NCBI RefSeq assembly: GCF_011492965.1
Contig: NZ_CP045121.1
Location: 1,860,001 to 1,924,000, forward strand
Direction: 5' to 3'
DNA length: 64,000 nt
From: Rubrobacter marinus
GTDB lineage: Bacteria; Actinomycetota; Rubrobacteria; Rubrobacterales; Rubrobacteraceae
In this document: one piece after another, positions 1 through 7,720 of the stretch
Layout: the number at the start of each line of letters is the position of its first letter
How positions within the stretch are numbered: position 1 is the stretch's first letter
Program-made: the position numbers and the translations under genes
Notes under the pieces: model-generated
Database searches by the model: none
The model's input: only the letters and a program-made list of their open reading frames with translations
Told to the model about the DNA's origin: nothing

Positions 1-135
1 CTCTATCCCCCTGTGCAGCGTCGCGCCGTGGCTCCCCGATGCCTCGTTCAGGACGTTCGCGACCCCGTTGTAGGCCTCGATGAAGCCCTCGCCCTGGCCC
101 TCCTGGACTTCGAAGTAGGCTATCTCTCGTACCAC
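1..135 (-). CDS. Antibiotic biosynthesis monooxygenase (ABM)-like protein, N-terminal part
   Basis: Only the first 45 codons are in the window; the gene runs off the left edge. It starts with GTG at 135, preceded by GGAGG with a 7-base spacer. The translation begins VVREIAYFEVQEGQGEGFIE and continues with a helix around YNGVANVLNEASGSHGA, the beta-alpha pattern of small ABM-fold (dimeric ferredoxin-like) proteins. These are usually about 100 residues long and include cofactor-free monooxygenases and heme-degrading enzymes. It follows the AhpD-like gene on the same strand after a 58-base gap, so the two may be co-transcribed. Family assignment from so short a piece is tentative. Confidence 0.55.
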   Translation of the reverse strand, partial: MVREIAYFEVQEGQGEGFIEAYNGVANVLNEASGSHGATLHRGIE

Positions 136-193
136 GCGGTGACCTCCAGGAGCGTCCGGGGCGACCACCGTCGCCCCGGTGATGGATGCATGT

Positions 194-742
194 TCAGCGG
201 CTGCTCGTCGGCTCGACCGCGGGGATGTCTACCTCCGTCTGGATCGAGTCGTTCATGTAGTTGGAGAACTGGGTGAGGGCGACGTTGGAGATCACCTCCA
301 TGATCTGCTCGTCCGTGTACCCTGCCTCGCGGACCTCCTCGAACGAGCCGTCCGAGGGGTGCCCCCGGCTCTCGACGACGTCGCGGGCGAAGCGCAGCGC
401 CGCCGCCCGTTTGGGGTCGTCCGATTCGAAGCTCTGCGCCTGCCGGACCTCGTCCTTGCTCAGGCCCTCTTGCTCCGCCACGGCGGAGTGCACCGAGAGT
501 CAGTAGACGCAGCCGTCGTAGTCCGAGACCGCGACGGCGATGGACTCCTGCGTCTGCCGGTCGAGCGCGCCGCCTTCGAGCGTGGCGGCAAAGTCCATGT
601 ACGCCTTGAACGATGAGGGGGAGACGGACATCTGCTTGTAGAAGTTGACGACCTGCCCGCCGGTCTTGGCCTTGCCCTTCTCGACGTACTCCTGAGATAC
701 CGAAGGAGCGTCCTCCGGCTCTATCGGCCTGATGCGCGGCAT
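194..742 (-). CDS. AhpD-like carboxymuconolactone decarboxylase family protein with in-frame TGA (candidate selenoprotein)
   Basis: Read through one TGA, this is a 182-residue AhpD/CMD-family protein, the usual size for peroxidase-related members. ATG at 742 follows GAAGGGG. The N-terminal half (MPRIRPIEPEDAPSVSQEY...) ends at GCVY; the TGA lies at 502-500; the same frame continues LSVHSAVAEQEGLSKDEV to the stop at 194. The family motif is C-x-x-C-x-x-x-H, in which the two cysteines do the redox chemistry. Here it reads C-V-Y-TGA-L-S-V-H, so TGA sits exactly at the second cysteine. A hairpin compatible with a bacterial SECIS follows at once (separate entry). Alternatives are a nonsense mutation or a TGC-to-TGA base error. 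No selenocysteine machinery lies in this window. Confidence 0.75.
467..502 (-). promoter_or_regulatory. Candidate bacterial SECIS-like hairpin next to the in-frame TGA
   Basis: On the minus strand the TGA (502-500) is followed by a perfect 6-bp stem: CTCCGC at 488-483, loop CGTG at 482-479, GCGGAG at 478-473. A lower stem pairs CTCT (499-496, directly after the TGA) with AGAG (470-467). The apical loop begins 17 nt after the TGA and has G then U at its second and third positions. This fits the known features of bacterial SECIS elements: a loop roughly 16-37 nt downstream with an early loop G. High GC makes chance stems common and the codons are constrained by protein sequence, so the support is moderate. 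Confidence 0.4.
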
Positions 743-828
743 GCTTACCCCTTCCCTCGCCTCCTGACGTTGCATATCTTACACATACGCTCGGGGCGAC
801 GGGGGCTCTGGCCAACCGCCGGGCGTCC

Positions 829-1248
829 CTAGCGGCCCAGGAGGGCGGCGTGGTCCACCTTTATGCAGCGGTCCATGACGACCGTGAGGCCGTGCTCCCC
901 GGCGTAGCGCGCCGCCTCCTCGTTGTAGACGCCGAGCTGGAGCCAGATGGCCCTCGCCCCGGCCACCGCGGCGTCGCGCGCGACCGGCGGGGTGAGCTCG
1001 CTCCTGCGGAAGACGTCCACGATGTCCACCCGCTCCGGGATCTCCTCGACCGTGGCGTAGGGCTCCTCGCCGAGGACCGGGCCCTTGAGGTTCGGGTTGA
1101 CCGGGAAGATCCTGTACCCCGCGTTCTGCAGGAAGCGGGCGATGGCGTGGCTCGTGCGGTACGGGCTCTCCGAGAGCCCGACGACCGCCACGTTGCGCGC
1201 GCCCTCCAGAAGGTTCCTGATCTCCTCGCGTGAAGGGTTCTCGTGCAC
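829..1248 (-). CDS. CoA-binding domain protein (YccU-like)
   Basis: A 139-residue protein with a Rossmann-type CoA-binding domain: NVAVVGLSESPYRTSHAIARFL near residues 18-40, then IFPVNPNLKGPVLGEEPYATVEEIP and a C-terminal IWLQLGVYNEEAARYA. This matches the single-domain family related to the N-terminal CoA-binding part of succinyl-CoA synthetase alpha. The physiological role is not known. GTG at 1248 has GGAGGG seven bases upstream, directly after the stop codon of the upstream flavoprotein gene, so the two are almost certainly in one operon. Confidence 0.85.
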   Translation of the reverse strand: MHENPSREEIRNLLEGARNVAVVGLSESPYRTSHAIARFLQNAGYRIFPVNPNLKGPVLGEEPYATVEEIPERVDIVDVFRRSELTPPVARDAAVAGARAIWLQLGVYNEEAARYAGEHGLTVVMDRCIKVDHAALLGR

Positions 1249-1260
1249 GGCTGCTCCCTC

Positions 1261-2619
1261 CTAGACGTCCAGCATCTCGAACGCGTCGATGTACGCGCCC
1301 GTGAAGGTCGGGAACTGGGCGATGCCGTCGCGCAGCTCCTCCACGGGAATCCCGACGCGGATGGCGGTCGCGGCGTGGTGGATCCACTCCCCCGCCTGCG
1401 GCGCCACGGCCCACGCCCCCACGAGCACCCCGCGGCCCCGGTCCGCGACGAGGCTCAGGGTCCCCCGCGGCTCCTGCTCGTACGTCCACGGCTTCGCGAT
1501 AAGCTCCGGCAGGTCCAGGGTCACGGCGGTCACGTCCATCCCCTGCGAGCGCGCCTCCTCCTCGGTGAGGCCGACGGCCGCGATCTCCGGGTCCGAGAAC
1601 ACGACCCGCGGCACGCCGCCGTAGCTCGCGTGCCGGTCCCCGCCGAGGATGTTCGCCGCCACGACCCGGCCCTGGTACTGGGCCACGTGAGTGAACAGGA
1701 GCTTGCCCGTCACGTCCCCGACCGCCCAGACGTTCCCGGACGCCCCCTCGACGCGGCACCGCTCGTCCACGGCGACGCCGCCCTTGTCCGGCTCGACGCC
1801 GACCGACTCCAGCCCGATCCCCTCCGTCCTCGGCGTCCGGCCGGCGACGGTGACGACGACGTCCGTGGGGATCTCCTCCCCGTCGTCGAGGGTGACCACC
1901 GCGCCTTCGCCCTCCTTACTGCGCGCCCTCTCGACGCTTCGGCCGACGCGCACCCCGATGCCCTCCTCCTCCAGGATGCCCTTGATGATCCCGCCGACCC
2001 TCGGGTCCTCCCGGTTCACGAGGACGTCGGCGTGTTGGACGAGGGTTACCTCGCACCCGAGCCGGGAGAGCCACTGGCTCGTCTCGACCCCGTTCGGACC
2101 GCCGCCGATGATGACGGCGCGGCCCGGCACCTCGCGCGTCGTCGTGGCCTCGCGGTTCGTCCACACCGTCACCTCGTCGAGGCCGTCGATGGGGAGGGGG
2201 TTCGAGTACGAGCCGGTGGCGAGGATCACGTGCTCCGTCTCGTAGCTCTCGCCGTTGACCTCGACCCGTCCCTCGCCCGCGAGGCGCCCCTCGCCCTTGA
2301 TGACCGTGGCGCCCTTCTTCTCGTAGCCCTCGACCTGGCGGGAGTCGTCGAGGTTGCGGATGATGAAATCGCGGTAGTCGAAGATGGCCTCGACGTCGAG
2401 CTCCGGCGTGCTCGTCCCCGCGGCGCGCGCCGCCTCGCTCCTCACCTCGGGCGGACGGATCAGGGTCTTCGACGGGATGCAGGCCCAGTAGCCGCACTCG
2501 CCCCCGATAAGCTCCCTCTCGACGACGGCGACCTTCTTGCCCGCGTTTAGGAGGCGCCCGGCGGCGACCTCCCCGCCGGGGCCCATCCCCAGTATCATCA
2601 CATCGAACCTCTCGGCCAT
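1261..2619 (-). CDS. FAD-dependent pyridine nucleotide-disulfide oxidoreductase
   Basis: A 452-residue flavoprotein of the dihydrolipoamide dehydrogenase/mercuric reductase group. The N-terminal dinucleotide-binding motif is GMGPGGEVAAGRLLNAGKKVAVVE. The redox disulfide is in GGECGYWACIPSKTLIRP, the C-x4-C class I pattern. A second Rossmann motif (VIIGGGPNGVETSQWLSRLG) binds NAD(P)H, and the FAD motif is NVWAVGDVTGKLLFTHVA. The usual C-terminal HP-E catalytic pair is not obvious; the end reads GEWIHHAATAIRVGIPVEELRDGIAQFPTFTGAY, so the substrate is uncertain. ATG at 2619 follows GGAGG; an upstream in-frame ATG at 2703 would run into uvsE and is less likely. Confidence 0.88.
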   Translation of the reverse strand: MAERFDVMILGMGPGGEVAAGRLLNAGKKVAVVERELIGGECGYWACIPSKTLIRPPEVRSEAARAAGTSTPELDVEAIFDYRDFIIRNLDDSRQVEGYEKKGATVIKGEGRLAGEGRVEVNGESYETEHVILATGSYSNPLPIDGLDEVTVWTNREATTTREVPGRAVIIGGGPNGVETSQWLSRLGCEVTLVQHADVLVNREDPRVGGIIKGILEEEGIGVRVGRSVERARSKEGEGAVVTLDDGEEIPTDVVVTVAGRTPRTEGIGLESVGVEPDKGGVAVDERCRVEGASGNVWAVGDVTGKLLFTHVAQYQGRVVAANILGGDRHASYGGVPRVVFSDPEIAAVGLTEEEARSQGMDVTAVTLDLPELIAKPWTYEQEPRGTLSLVADRGRGVLVGAWAVAPQAGEWIHHAATAIRVGIPVEELRDGIAQFPTFTGAYIDAFEMLDV

Positions 2620-2683
2620 CCCGAACCTCCGTCCGTCGCGTTGCGTTCGCCGTCTCCGGTCTGGGAGACGCCCCCAGCCCTCC

Positions 2684-3556
2684 CTATACCCCGAGCTCCA
2701 CACCGAGCGCCACGAGGGCCTCCTCCTTGCCCTTCGCCTCGACCATGACGTCCGCCTCCCGGCCGTCGAGGGCGATGAGAAGCGTCTCGTAGTCGGCGGG
2801 GTCCACGAGGTAGGCGTGGCCGCCGGGGCGCTTCTCGGGGTCCTGGCTGGAGAGGTGAAGCTTCGGCCGCCCGTGCCCCGCCCAGGTGGGGAGGGCGAGG
2901 TCGACGGCCTCCCCCAGGGTCAGGCCGCCGGGGTGGATGCCGTGGTGGAAGGAGTCGAGGATCGCGGGTACGCCGAGGGCGCTCGCGGTCGCGACGATGT
3001 CGCCGATGGGCCAGACGCGCTCGTCGTTCTCCAGCGCCAGGTACTTCAGGATCTCCGCGTGCGGCGCCATCACCTCGACGAAGCGCCGAGCGGTCTCGGC
3101 CCGGTCCTCGTAGGCCCCGCCCATGTGCAGGACCATGACGGAGTCGTCGCTCCCGAGGAGGTCGAAGAGGCGCGCGACGTACCGAAGCTCGGCGAGGCTC
3201 CGCTCCGAGGTGCCGGGCTTGGGGCTGCCGGGCTGGATAAACTGGCCGGGGTGCATGCTCAGGCGCACGCCGAGGGAGCGGGCGAGCCCGCCGATCCAGC
3301 GGAAGTCCTCGCCGTGCTCCTCCTCCCAGTCGTACGGGAAGGCCGGGTGGGAGGCGAACGGGACCATCGCCTGCCCCATCCGGAAGAGCGAGATGCCGCG
3401 CTCGGCGTTCCAGCGGATGATCGTCTCCAGCGCGGTGATGTTCTCCCACACGAGCGCCCGCACCTTCTCGGCGTCCGGCAGGCTCGCGAGGCGGCACGTG
3501 TGGTTCGTCCCCGCCGGGATGGCGAGGTTCTGCGCGGGGTAGCCTAGTCGGATCAC
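2684..3556 (-). CDS. uvsE: UV damage repair endonuclease UvsE/UvdE
   Basis: A 290-residue UVDE-family TIM-barrel endonuclease. These nick DNA 5' of UV photoproducts and other distortions using a metal cluster. Diagnostic stretches are RLGYPAQNLAIPAGTNHTCR at the start, LSMHPGQFIQPGSPKP (metal-binding histidine), VMVLHMGGAYEDR, LALENDERVWPIGDIV, ILDSFHHGIHP and KLHLSSQDPEKRPGGHAYLV. GTG start at 3556. It is the first gene of a minus-strand run (uvsE, flavoprotein, CoA-binding, AhpD-like, ABM) and is divergent from the mannosylglycerate hydrolase gene across 73 bases that must hold both promoters. UvsE fits the radiation resistance known for Rubrobacter. Confidence 0.93.
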   Translation of the reverse strand: MIRLGYPAQNLAIPAGTNHTCRLASLPDAEKVRALVWENITALETIIRWNAERGISLFRMGQAMVPFASHPAFPYDWEEEHGEDFRWIGGLARSLGVRLSMHPGQFIQPGSPKPGTSERSLAELRYVARLFDLLGSDDSVMVLHMGGAYEDRAETARRFVEVMAPHAEILKYLALENDERVWPIGDIVATASALGVPAILDSFHHGIHPGGLTLGEAVDLALPTWAGHGRPKLHLSSQDPEKRPGGHAYLVDPADYETLLIALDGREADVMVEAKGKEEALVALGVELGV

Positions 3557-3629
3557 GCGCCCTTTTTAACACCATCGCCGGAAACGTGCCCCTCCCGGGC
3601 GCCCGGCGTGAGCCCACCGCGGTCGGGGT

Positions 3630-4979
3630 ATGGTGTCCGTAATGTCCGATTCTTTCGCGGGAATGTTCGAAGAGGCCGTTCGCGTACTCCGCCGCAACGA
3701 CATGGGCGGCTGGACGAGGGCCGCGCCGGAGCTCTACCCGCACCAGTGGAGCTGGGACAGCGCGTTCATCGCCATAGGCCTCGCCCGACTCGGCGCGCGG
3801 CGCGCGGCCAGCGAGCTCACGACGCTCCTCGACGGCCAGTGGACGACGGGCAAGATCCCGCACATCGTCTTCAACCCCAAGGCCCCGCCCGGAAGCTACC
3901 TCCTGGGCCCCGAGCACTGGGCCTCCGCCTCGCTCTCCAGGAGCGCCTCCGGGACGCCGCGACCGACGAGCGCCCTCTGCCAGCCCCCGGTACACGCCAT
4001 AGCCGCCCTCCGGATCTTCGAGGTCGCGCGGGGGACGGCGGACGAGGACGAGGCCCGATCCTTCCTCTCCGGAGGCTACGCGAACCTCCTCGCGTGGCAC
4101 CGCTACCTGGCTACGGCGAGGGACCCCGAGGGCTCGGGGCTGGTGACGATCTACCACCCCTGGGAGAGCGGCACCGACAACTCCCCGCGCTGGGACGAGG
4201 CCCTCGCCAACGTCAAGGTCGGCGAGCTCTCGCCCTACGCGCGCCCCGACCTCGGGTTCGTCGACGAGCCCTCGGAGCGCCCGACCGCGGAGGAGTACGA
4301 CCGCTACCTGTGGCTCGTCGACCTCCTCAAGCGCAGCCGCTACGACGAGGGGAGGATCTACCGCTCGCACCCGTTTCTGGTCAAGGACGTGCTGTTCAGC
4401 GCGATCCTCGTCGCGGCAAACGAGGCGCTCGTGGAGATCTCGCGCATCGTCGGCGCGCGGGAGAGGGACGTGGAGATGATAGGGCGCTGGATCGAGCGCG
4501 GCCGCCGGGGCCTCGACGCCTGCTACGACGGGGACCTCGGCCTCTGCCTGGACAGGGACCTGCGCTCGGACGAGCCCCTGCGAGTCCGCACGATCGCCGG
4601 CTTCGCGCCCCTGATCTCGGGCTGCACGGACACCCTCCGCGAGAAGCTACTCCTGCTCCTCTACTCGGGAACGTTCGCGGGGGACGACCGCCTCCGCTGG
4701 CCGCTCCCGCCTAGCACGAGCCCGCGAGAGGCGCGCTTCCACCCTCGCGCCTACTGGCGCGGGCCGGTCTGGCCGGTGATCTCCTGGCTCCTCTGGCGCT
4801 CGCTGAAGCTGGCGGGCGAGGAGGGACGCGCCGCCGACCTCAGACGCTCCTCCCTGGAACAACTCGCCGCCGGCGGCTTCGCGGAGTACTTCGAGCCGTT
4901 CACCGGCGAACCGCTGGGCTCGGACGACCAGTCCTGGACCGCCGCCGTCGCCCTGGACTGGCTCGCCCCGGAGCCATAG
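3630..4979 (+). CDS. mgh: Mannosylglycerate (glucosylglycerate) hydrolase, GH63 family
   Basis: A 449-residue (alpha/alpha)6-barrel glycoside hydrolase matching the GH63 enzymes that hydrolyse mannosylglycerate or glucosylglycerate, known from Thermus and Rubrobacter radiotolerans. Visible landmarks are PHQWSWDSAFIAIGLARLG near residues 29-47, HPWESGTDNSPRWDE (acidic catalytic region), WRGPVWPVISWLLWRSL, and the C-terminal EYFEPFTGEPLGSDDQSW with the second acidic residue. It is cytoplasmic, with no signal peptide. The start could be ATG 3630 or ATG 3642 (MSDSFAGMFEEAV); neither has a strong ribosome site. It probably recovers carbon from the compatible solute after osmotic or heat stress. 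No synthesis gene lies beside it. Confidence 0.82.
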   Translation: MVSVMSDSFAGMFEEAVRVLRRNDMGGWTRAAPELYPHQWSWDSAFIAIGLARLGARRAASELTTLLDGQWTTGKIPHIVFNPKAPPGSYLLGPEHWASASLSRSASGTPRPTSALCQPPVHAIAALRIFEVARGTADEDEARSFLSGGYANLLAWHRYLATARDPEGSGLVTIYHPWESGTDNSPRWDEALANVKVGELSPYARPDLGFVDEPSERPTAEEYDRYLWLVDLLKRSRYDEGRIYRSHPFLVKDVLFSAILVAANEALVEISRIVGARERDVEMIGRWIERGRRGLDACYDGDLGLCLDRDLRSDEPLRVRTIAGFAPLISGCTDTLREKLLLLLYSGTFAGDDRLRWPLPPSTSPREARFHPRAYWRGPVWPVISWLLWRSLKLAGEEGRAADLRRSSLEQLAAGGFAEYFEPFTGEPLGSDDQSWTAAVALDWLAPEP

Positions 4980-4990
4980 GACGCGCGAAA

Positions 4991-5012
4991 ACGCCCCGGA
5001 AGACCGGGGCGT
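4991..5012. terminator. Bidirectional hairpin terminator between mgh and dodecin genes
   Basis: A perfect 9-bp stem, ACGCCCCGG at 4991-4999 and CCGGGGCGT at 5004-5012, with loop AAGA. On the minus strand it is followed by TTTTCGC, so it best serves the dodecin gene. It can also stop mgh transcription from the other side. Confidence 0.8.
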
Positions 5013-5040
5013 CCATAACCACCTCTATGTTCGCCTCGTT

Positions 5041-5259
5041 CTACCCGACGCCCTGGGAATCCTCGAGGAGGAACGTGATCGCCAGGTTGACCTTGTAGCC
5101 GACGATGCTGCCGTTGTCGATCAGGACGTTCATGTCCTTGACCCAGGCCCCCTCGACGCCCCGAAGCGTGCTGGTGGCGCGGTTGATGCCCTCTTTGACG
5201 GCATCTTCGAAGCTCGACTGGGAGGTCGCGCTGATCTCGGTTACACGAGCTACCGACAT
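5041..5259 (-). CDS. Dodecin family flavin-binding protein
   Basis: A 72-residue dodecin: MSVARVTEISATSQSSFEDA followed by VKEGINRATSTLRGVEGAWVKDMNVLIDNGSIVGYKVNLAITFLLED in sequence order. The beta-alpha-beta-beta layout, SFEDAV helix start and conserved tryptophan (GAWVKDM) are typical. Dodecins form hollow dodecamers that store or buffer flavins in the cytoplasm. ATG at 5259 follows GGAAAGGAG. Single-gene unit ended by the hairpin at 4991-5012. Confidence 0.9.
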   Translation of the reverse strand: MSVARVTEISATSQSSFEDAVKEGINRATSTLRGVEGAWVKDMNVLIDNGSIVGYKVNLAITFLLEDSQGVG

Positions 5260-5344
5260 GCTTTCTCCTTTCCTCGCTACAAGCGGTACTACCCGCGTTA
5301 GAGGCGGGTTAAACCCGGAAACAGCGACGAAACGGCGGGTTCCG

Positions 5345-6094
5345 CTACGCGAGCGGGGCGACGAGGATCGGGTCGCTCGTCGGCATGGGGGAGCCGCCCT
5401 CGGGCTCGAGCGTCACCGCGACGGCCTCGGCGCCCTCCATGGAGCCCCGGACGGTCGTAGCGGCGTCGCCGTCGCGCGGCTCGAAGAGGCCAGCGGGCTC
5501 CGGCACGCCGTCGCGGATGATCCAGGTCTCGTAAACCTCGCCCTCGGGCGGGGGCGGCAGCTCCCTGGCGACGAGCACCGCCTGATCGTCGCCGGTCATG
5601 AGCACCTCCCCGCCCGCGTTGCTCGCGAGCCCCGAGCCCTCCATCTGGATCGTGCGCCGCTCGGCGACCTCGTCGCGCAGGTCGCCGTTCTGGTCCCGCA
5701 ACGAGAAGTTCCACGCGAGCAGCCCGACCACGGCGAAGAGCACGGCCGCGGCCGCCGCGAGCACCTGCGGACGGAGAAACCAGCGTCTCCCGCCCTCCCG
5801 GCGCTCCCGCCGGGGCGGCGCCTCGCTCAGGATCTCGCGCGGGGCGCCGACCCGTTCGAGCACGCTCCTTCTCAGACCGGGGCTCGGCTCCTGTTCGGCG
5901 GGGGCGAGGGCGAGAAGGTCGGCGACGCTCTCGAGCTCGTCGACCTCCGCGTTTAGTTCGGGGTGCTCGGCGAGGTAGGCCTCGAACCACAGCCGTTCCT
6001 CGCCGGTCAGGGCGCCGAGGGCGTAGGCCGCTGCGAGCTCGTCAAAGCGCGTGCGATCCGGGTCCCCCCCCGGTGCTCTCGTCGGGCCGCTCAT
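5345..6094 (-). CDS. Anti-sigma factor, RskA-like, single-pass membrane protein
   Basis: A 249-residue protein. The N-terminal cytoplasmic part (FDELAAAYALGALTGEERLWFEAYLAEHPEL) is the helical anti-sigma domain. A membrane segment (VLAAAAAVLFAVVGLLAW) lies near residue 110, and an extracytoplasmic RskA-type domain follows (VLVARELPPPPEGEVYETWIIRDG, FEPRDGDAATTV, VTLEPEGGSPMPTSDPILVAPL). ATG at 6094 overlaps the sigma-factor stop by four bases (ATGA), so the pair is translationally coupled. It should hold the ECF sigma factor inactive at the membrane until a signal triggers release. The usual HxxxCxxC zinc motif is not seen. Confidence 0.88.
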   Translation of the reverse strand: MSGPTRAPGGDPDRTRFDELAAAYALGALTGEERLWFEAYLAEHPELNAEVDELESVADLLALAPAEQEPSPGLRRSVLERVGAPREILSEAPPRRERREGGRRWFLRPQVLAAAAAVLFAVVGLLAWNFSLRDQNGDLRDEVAERRTIQMEGSGLASNAGGEVLMTGDDQAVLVARELPPPPEGEVYETWIIRDGVPEPAGLFEPRDGDAATTVRGSMEGAEAVAVTLEPEGGSPMPTSDPILVAPLA

Positions 6095-6678
6095 CCGGGC
6101 ACCGCCATCCCGCGGTCCTCGAAGTAGCCCCGGATCTTCTTGAGGCCGAGCCTCATGCGGCCTTTGACCGTACCGAGCGGCAGGTCGAGAAGCTCCGCGA
6201 TCTCCAGGTGGGTGTACCCGGAGAAGTACGCGAGCTCCAGCACCTTGAGCTGCTCCGGCGGAAGCACCTTGAGGGCCTCGCGCACCTGAACCCTCTGCGA
6301 GTTCCGCCACGTCTCCGCGAAGGCCTCGCTCGGCTGCGTCGTGACCGCGACGGCCTCGACCTTATCCTGGGTCCTGCGGCGGCTCGCGCTGGAGCGGAGC
6401 TGGTCGATGCCGCGGTTGTGCACGATCGAGAGGATCCAGGTTCGCACGCTCCCCCTGTCCGCTCTGTAACTTCGCGCTGCCCGCCACACCTCCAAGAAAG
6501 CCTCCTGCGCCAGATCCTCGGCCGCCTGCCGATCGCCCATCATCCTGTAGGCGAGGGAGTAGGCCGCCCTTACGTGCCTGTCGTACAACCCCGCGAACGC
6601 CCCCGAGTCCTCGCTCTCGACCAGGGCCATGAGGTCCTCGTCCGCCATGAGAAGGTACTGTCGTCCCCTGTCCGCCAT
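6091..6678 (-). CDS. ECF-family RNA polymerase sigma factor (SigK-like)
   Basis: A 195-residue ECF sigma factor. Region 2 reads FAGLYDRHVRAAYSLAYRMMGDRQAAEDLAQEAFLEVWR and region 4 reads LPPEQLKVLELAYFSGYTHLEIAELLDLPLGTVKGRMRLGLKKIR, with a helix-turn-helix. The paired RskA-like anti-sigma factor follows with overlap. The minus-strand sequence just before ATG 6678 has TAAGAT at 6690-6685, only six bases from the ATG, so the message may be leaderless. Its targets cannot be proved here; the divergent ferritin-like genes are candidates. Confidence 0.93.
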   Translation of the reverse strand: MADRGRQYLLMADEDLMALVESEDSGAFAGLYDRHVRAAYSLAYRMMGDRQAAEDLAQEAFLEVWRAARSYRADRGSVRTWILSIVHNRGIDQLRSSASRRRTQDKVEAVAVTTQPSEAFAETWRNSQRVQVREALKVLPPEQLKVLELAYFSGYTHLEIAELLDLPLGTVKGRMRLGLKKIRGYFEDRGMAVPG

Positions 6679-7045
6679 GCCCGTATCTTACGCGAGCGCC
6701 ACCGCCCCGGATCACTCCACCCCTCGCTCGAGAACACCAAAGCATGCATCCGAGGGAGGAACGGACGGGCAGGTATGCCGAAAAGCCGCCCGCAAGGTTG
6801 CGCTCTTGTTACGAAAATACACACATCTACACACATATTCGCTTGTTCGGATGACGCGGTTGCTGTTAGCATGCGCGTTCGAGGCGTGAGGGGCGCCTTT
6901 TTCATATATAGGACCATTGGCGAAGAACATGGGAGGGATTTGGGGGATTGTTGATCCGGGGCCGGGGGGGCTTCGTAGAGAAGTGGTGAGACGAACTGTG
7001 GTGTTCTTCAGGGACATAGGGTCCCGCAGAGAAAGGAGTCAGCGG
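6679..7045. other. Intergenic region between sigma factor and ferritin-like genes
   Basis: No convincing gene in these 367 bases. It is less GC-rich than its surroundings, especially 6800-6915. Possible plus-strand promoter elements are TTGTTC (6843-6848) and TAGCAT (6867-6872) with an 18-base spacer. AGGCG (6882-6886) can pair with CGCCT (6894-6898), followed by TTTTT, giving a small terminator-like hairpin. The region must also carry the sigma-factor promoter on the other strand (TAAGAT, 6690-6685). Confidence 0.45.
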
Positions 7046-7702
7046 ATGGACGGAGCAGAGAGCCGCATCTCGCCGGTCGGGTTCGACCGGGAGTACTCGC
7101 GGCGCAACTTCTTGAAGACGGCGGCGATGGCTGGTGCGGCCGCGGCCGCGGCCGGCGCGGGGGGCTTGGCCCTCGGTGCTCGTCCGGCCTGGGCGGTCCA
7201 CGAGGGTTACCAGGCCGTGGGCGACGTGGGCATCTTCCAGCTCGCCTACAAGCTAGAGCTTCTGGAGGGCACGTTCTACGACATCGGCGCGGCCTCCGGC
7301 CTCTTCGCCGGCAACGATCTGGCGCAGATCGCGGCGATCCGCGACCACGAGTTCGCGCACGCCGACGCCATCGCGTCGACCCTCTCGGCCGCAGGCGCCG
7401 AGGTACCGGCGACGCCCGAGTTTATCTTCCCGGACGACGCGACCGCGGACGCGGCGACGTTCCTCGGGTACGCGGCGACGTTCGAGCCGGTGGGGATCGG
7501 GGCCTACCAGGGCGCCGCTCCGGCGCTCGTCGACAAGAACCTGCTGGCGGCGGCGATCTCGATCCACAACGCCGAGTGCCAGCACCGCTGCGCGATCAAC
7601 ATCCTTCAGGGTGTCGTACCGCCGAACAACATCGCGTTCGAAGAGGCGCTGCCGCTGGACGCAGTTCTGGCCGCCGTCGCCCCGTTCGGCGTCACGGCTT
7701 AA
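7046..7702 (+). CDS. Tat-exported ferritin-like domain protein (first of pair)
   Basis: A 218-residue protein with a twin-arginine signal (SRRNFLKTAAMAGAAAAAAG, ending ARPAWA) and a ferritin-like four-helix domain. Likely metal ligands are the Glu in YKLELLEGTFYD, Glu/His in RDHEFAHADAI, and Glu/His in IHNAECQHRCAIN. The conserved FEPVGIGAYQGAAP links helices 2 and 3. ATG 7046 is chosen because AAAGGAG lies 9 bases upstream; the open frame extends to 6917 but without a ribosome site. It is probably an extracytoplasmic metal-binding or redox stress protein; function unproven. It is followed after 18 bases by a paralogue. Confidence 0.85.
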   Translation: MDGAESRISPVGFDREYSRRNFLKTAAMAGAAAAAAGAGGLALGARPAWAVHEGYQAVGDVGIFQLAYKLELLEGTFYDIGAASGLFAGNDLAQIAAIRDHEFAHADAIASTLSAAGAEVPATPEFIFPDDATADAATFLGYAATFEPVGIGAYQGAAPALVDKNLLAAAISIHNAECQHRCAINILQGVVPPNNIAFEEALPLDAVLAAVAPFGVTA

Positions 7703-7720
7703 GGGAGGGGACAGAAACAG

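Noticed and set aside
6843..6902. Attenuator before the ferritin-like genes
   Set aside because: The hairpin with TTTTT at 6882-6902 begins only a few bases after the start predicted from TTGTTC/TAGCAT, too close for an attenuated leader from that promoter. Kept only as a note in the intergenic entry.
6917..7045. Longer N terminus for the first ferritin-like protein
   Set aside because: The open frame extends upstream, but only ATG 7046 has a good ribosome site and the right position for the Tat signal.
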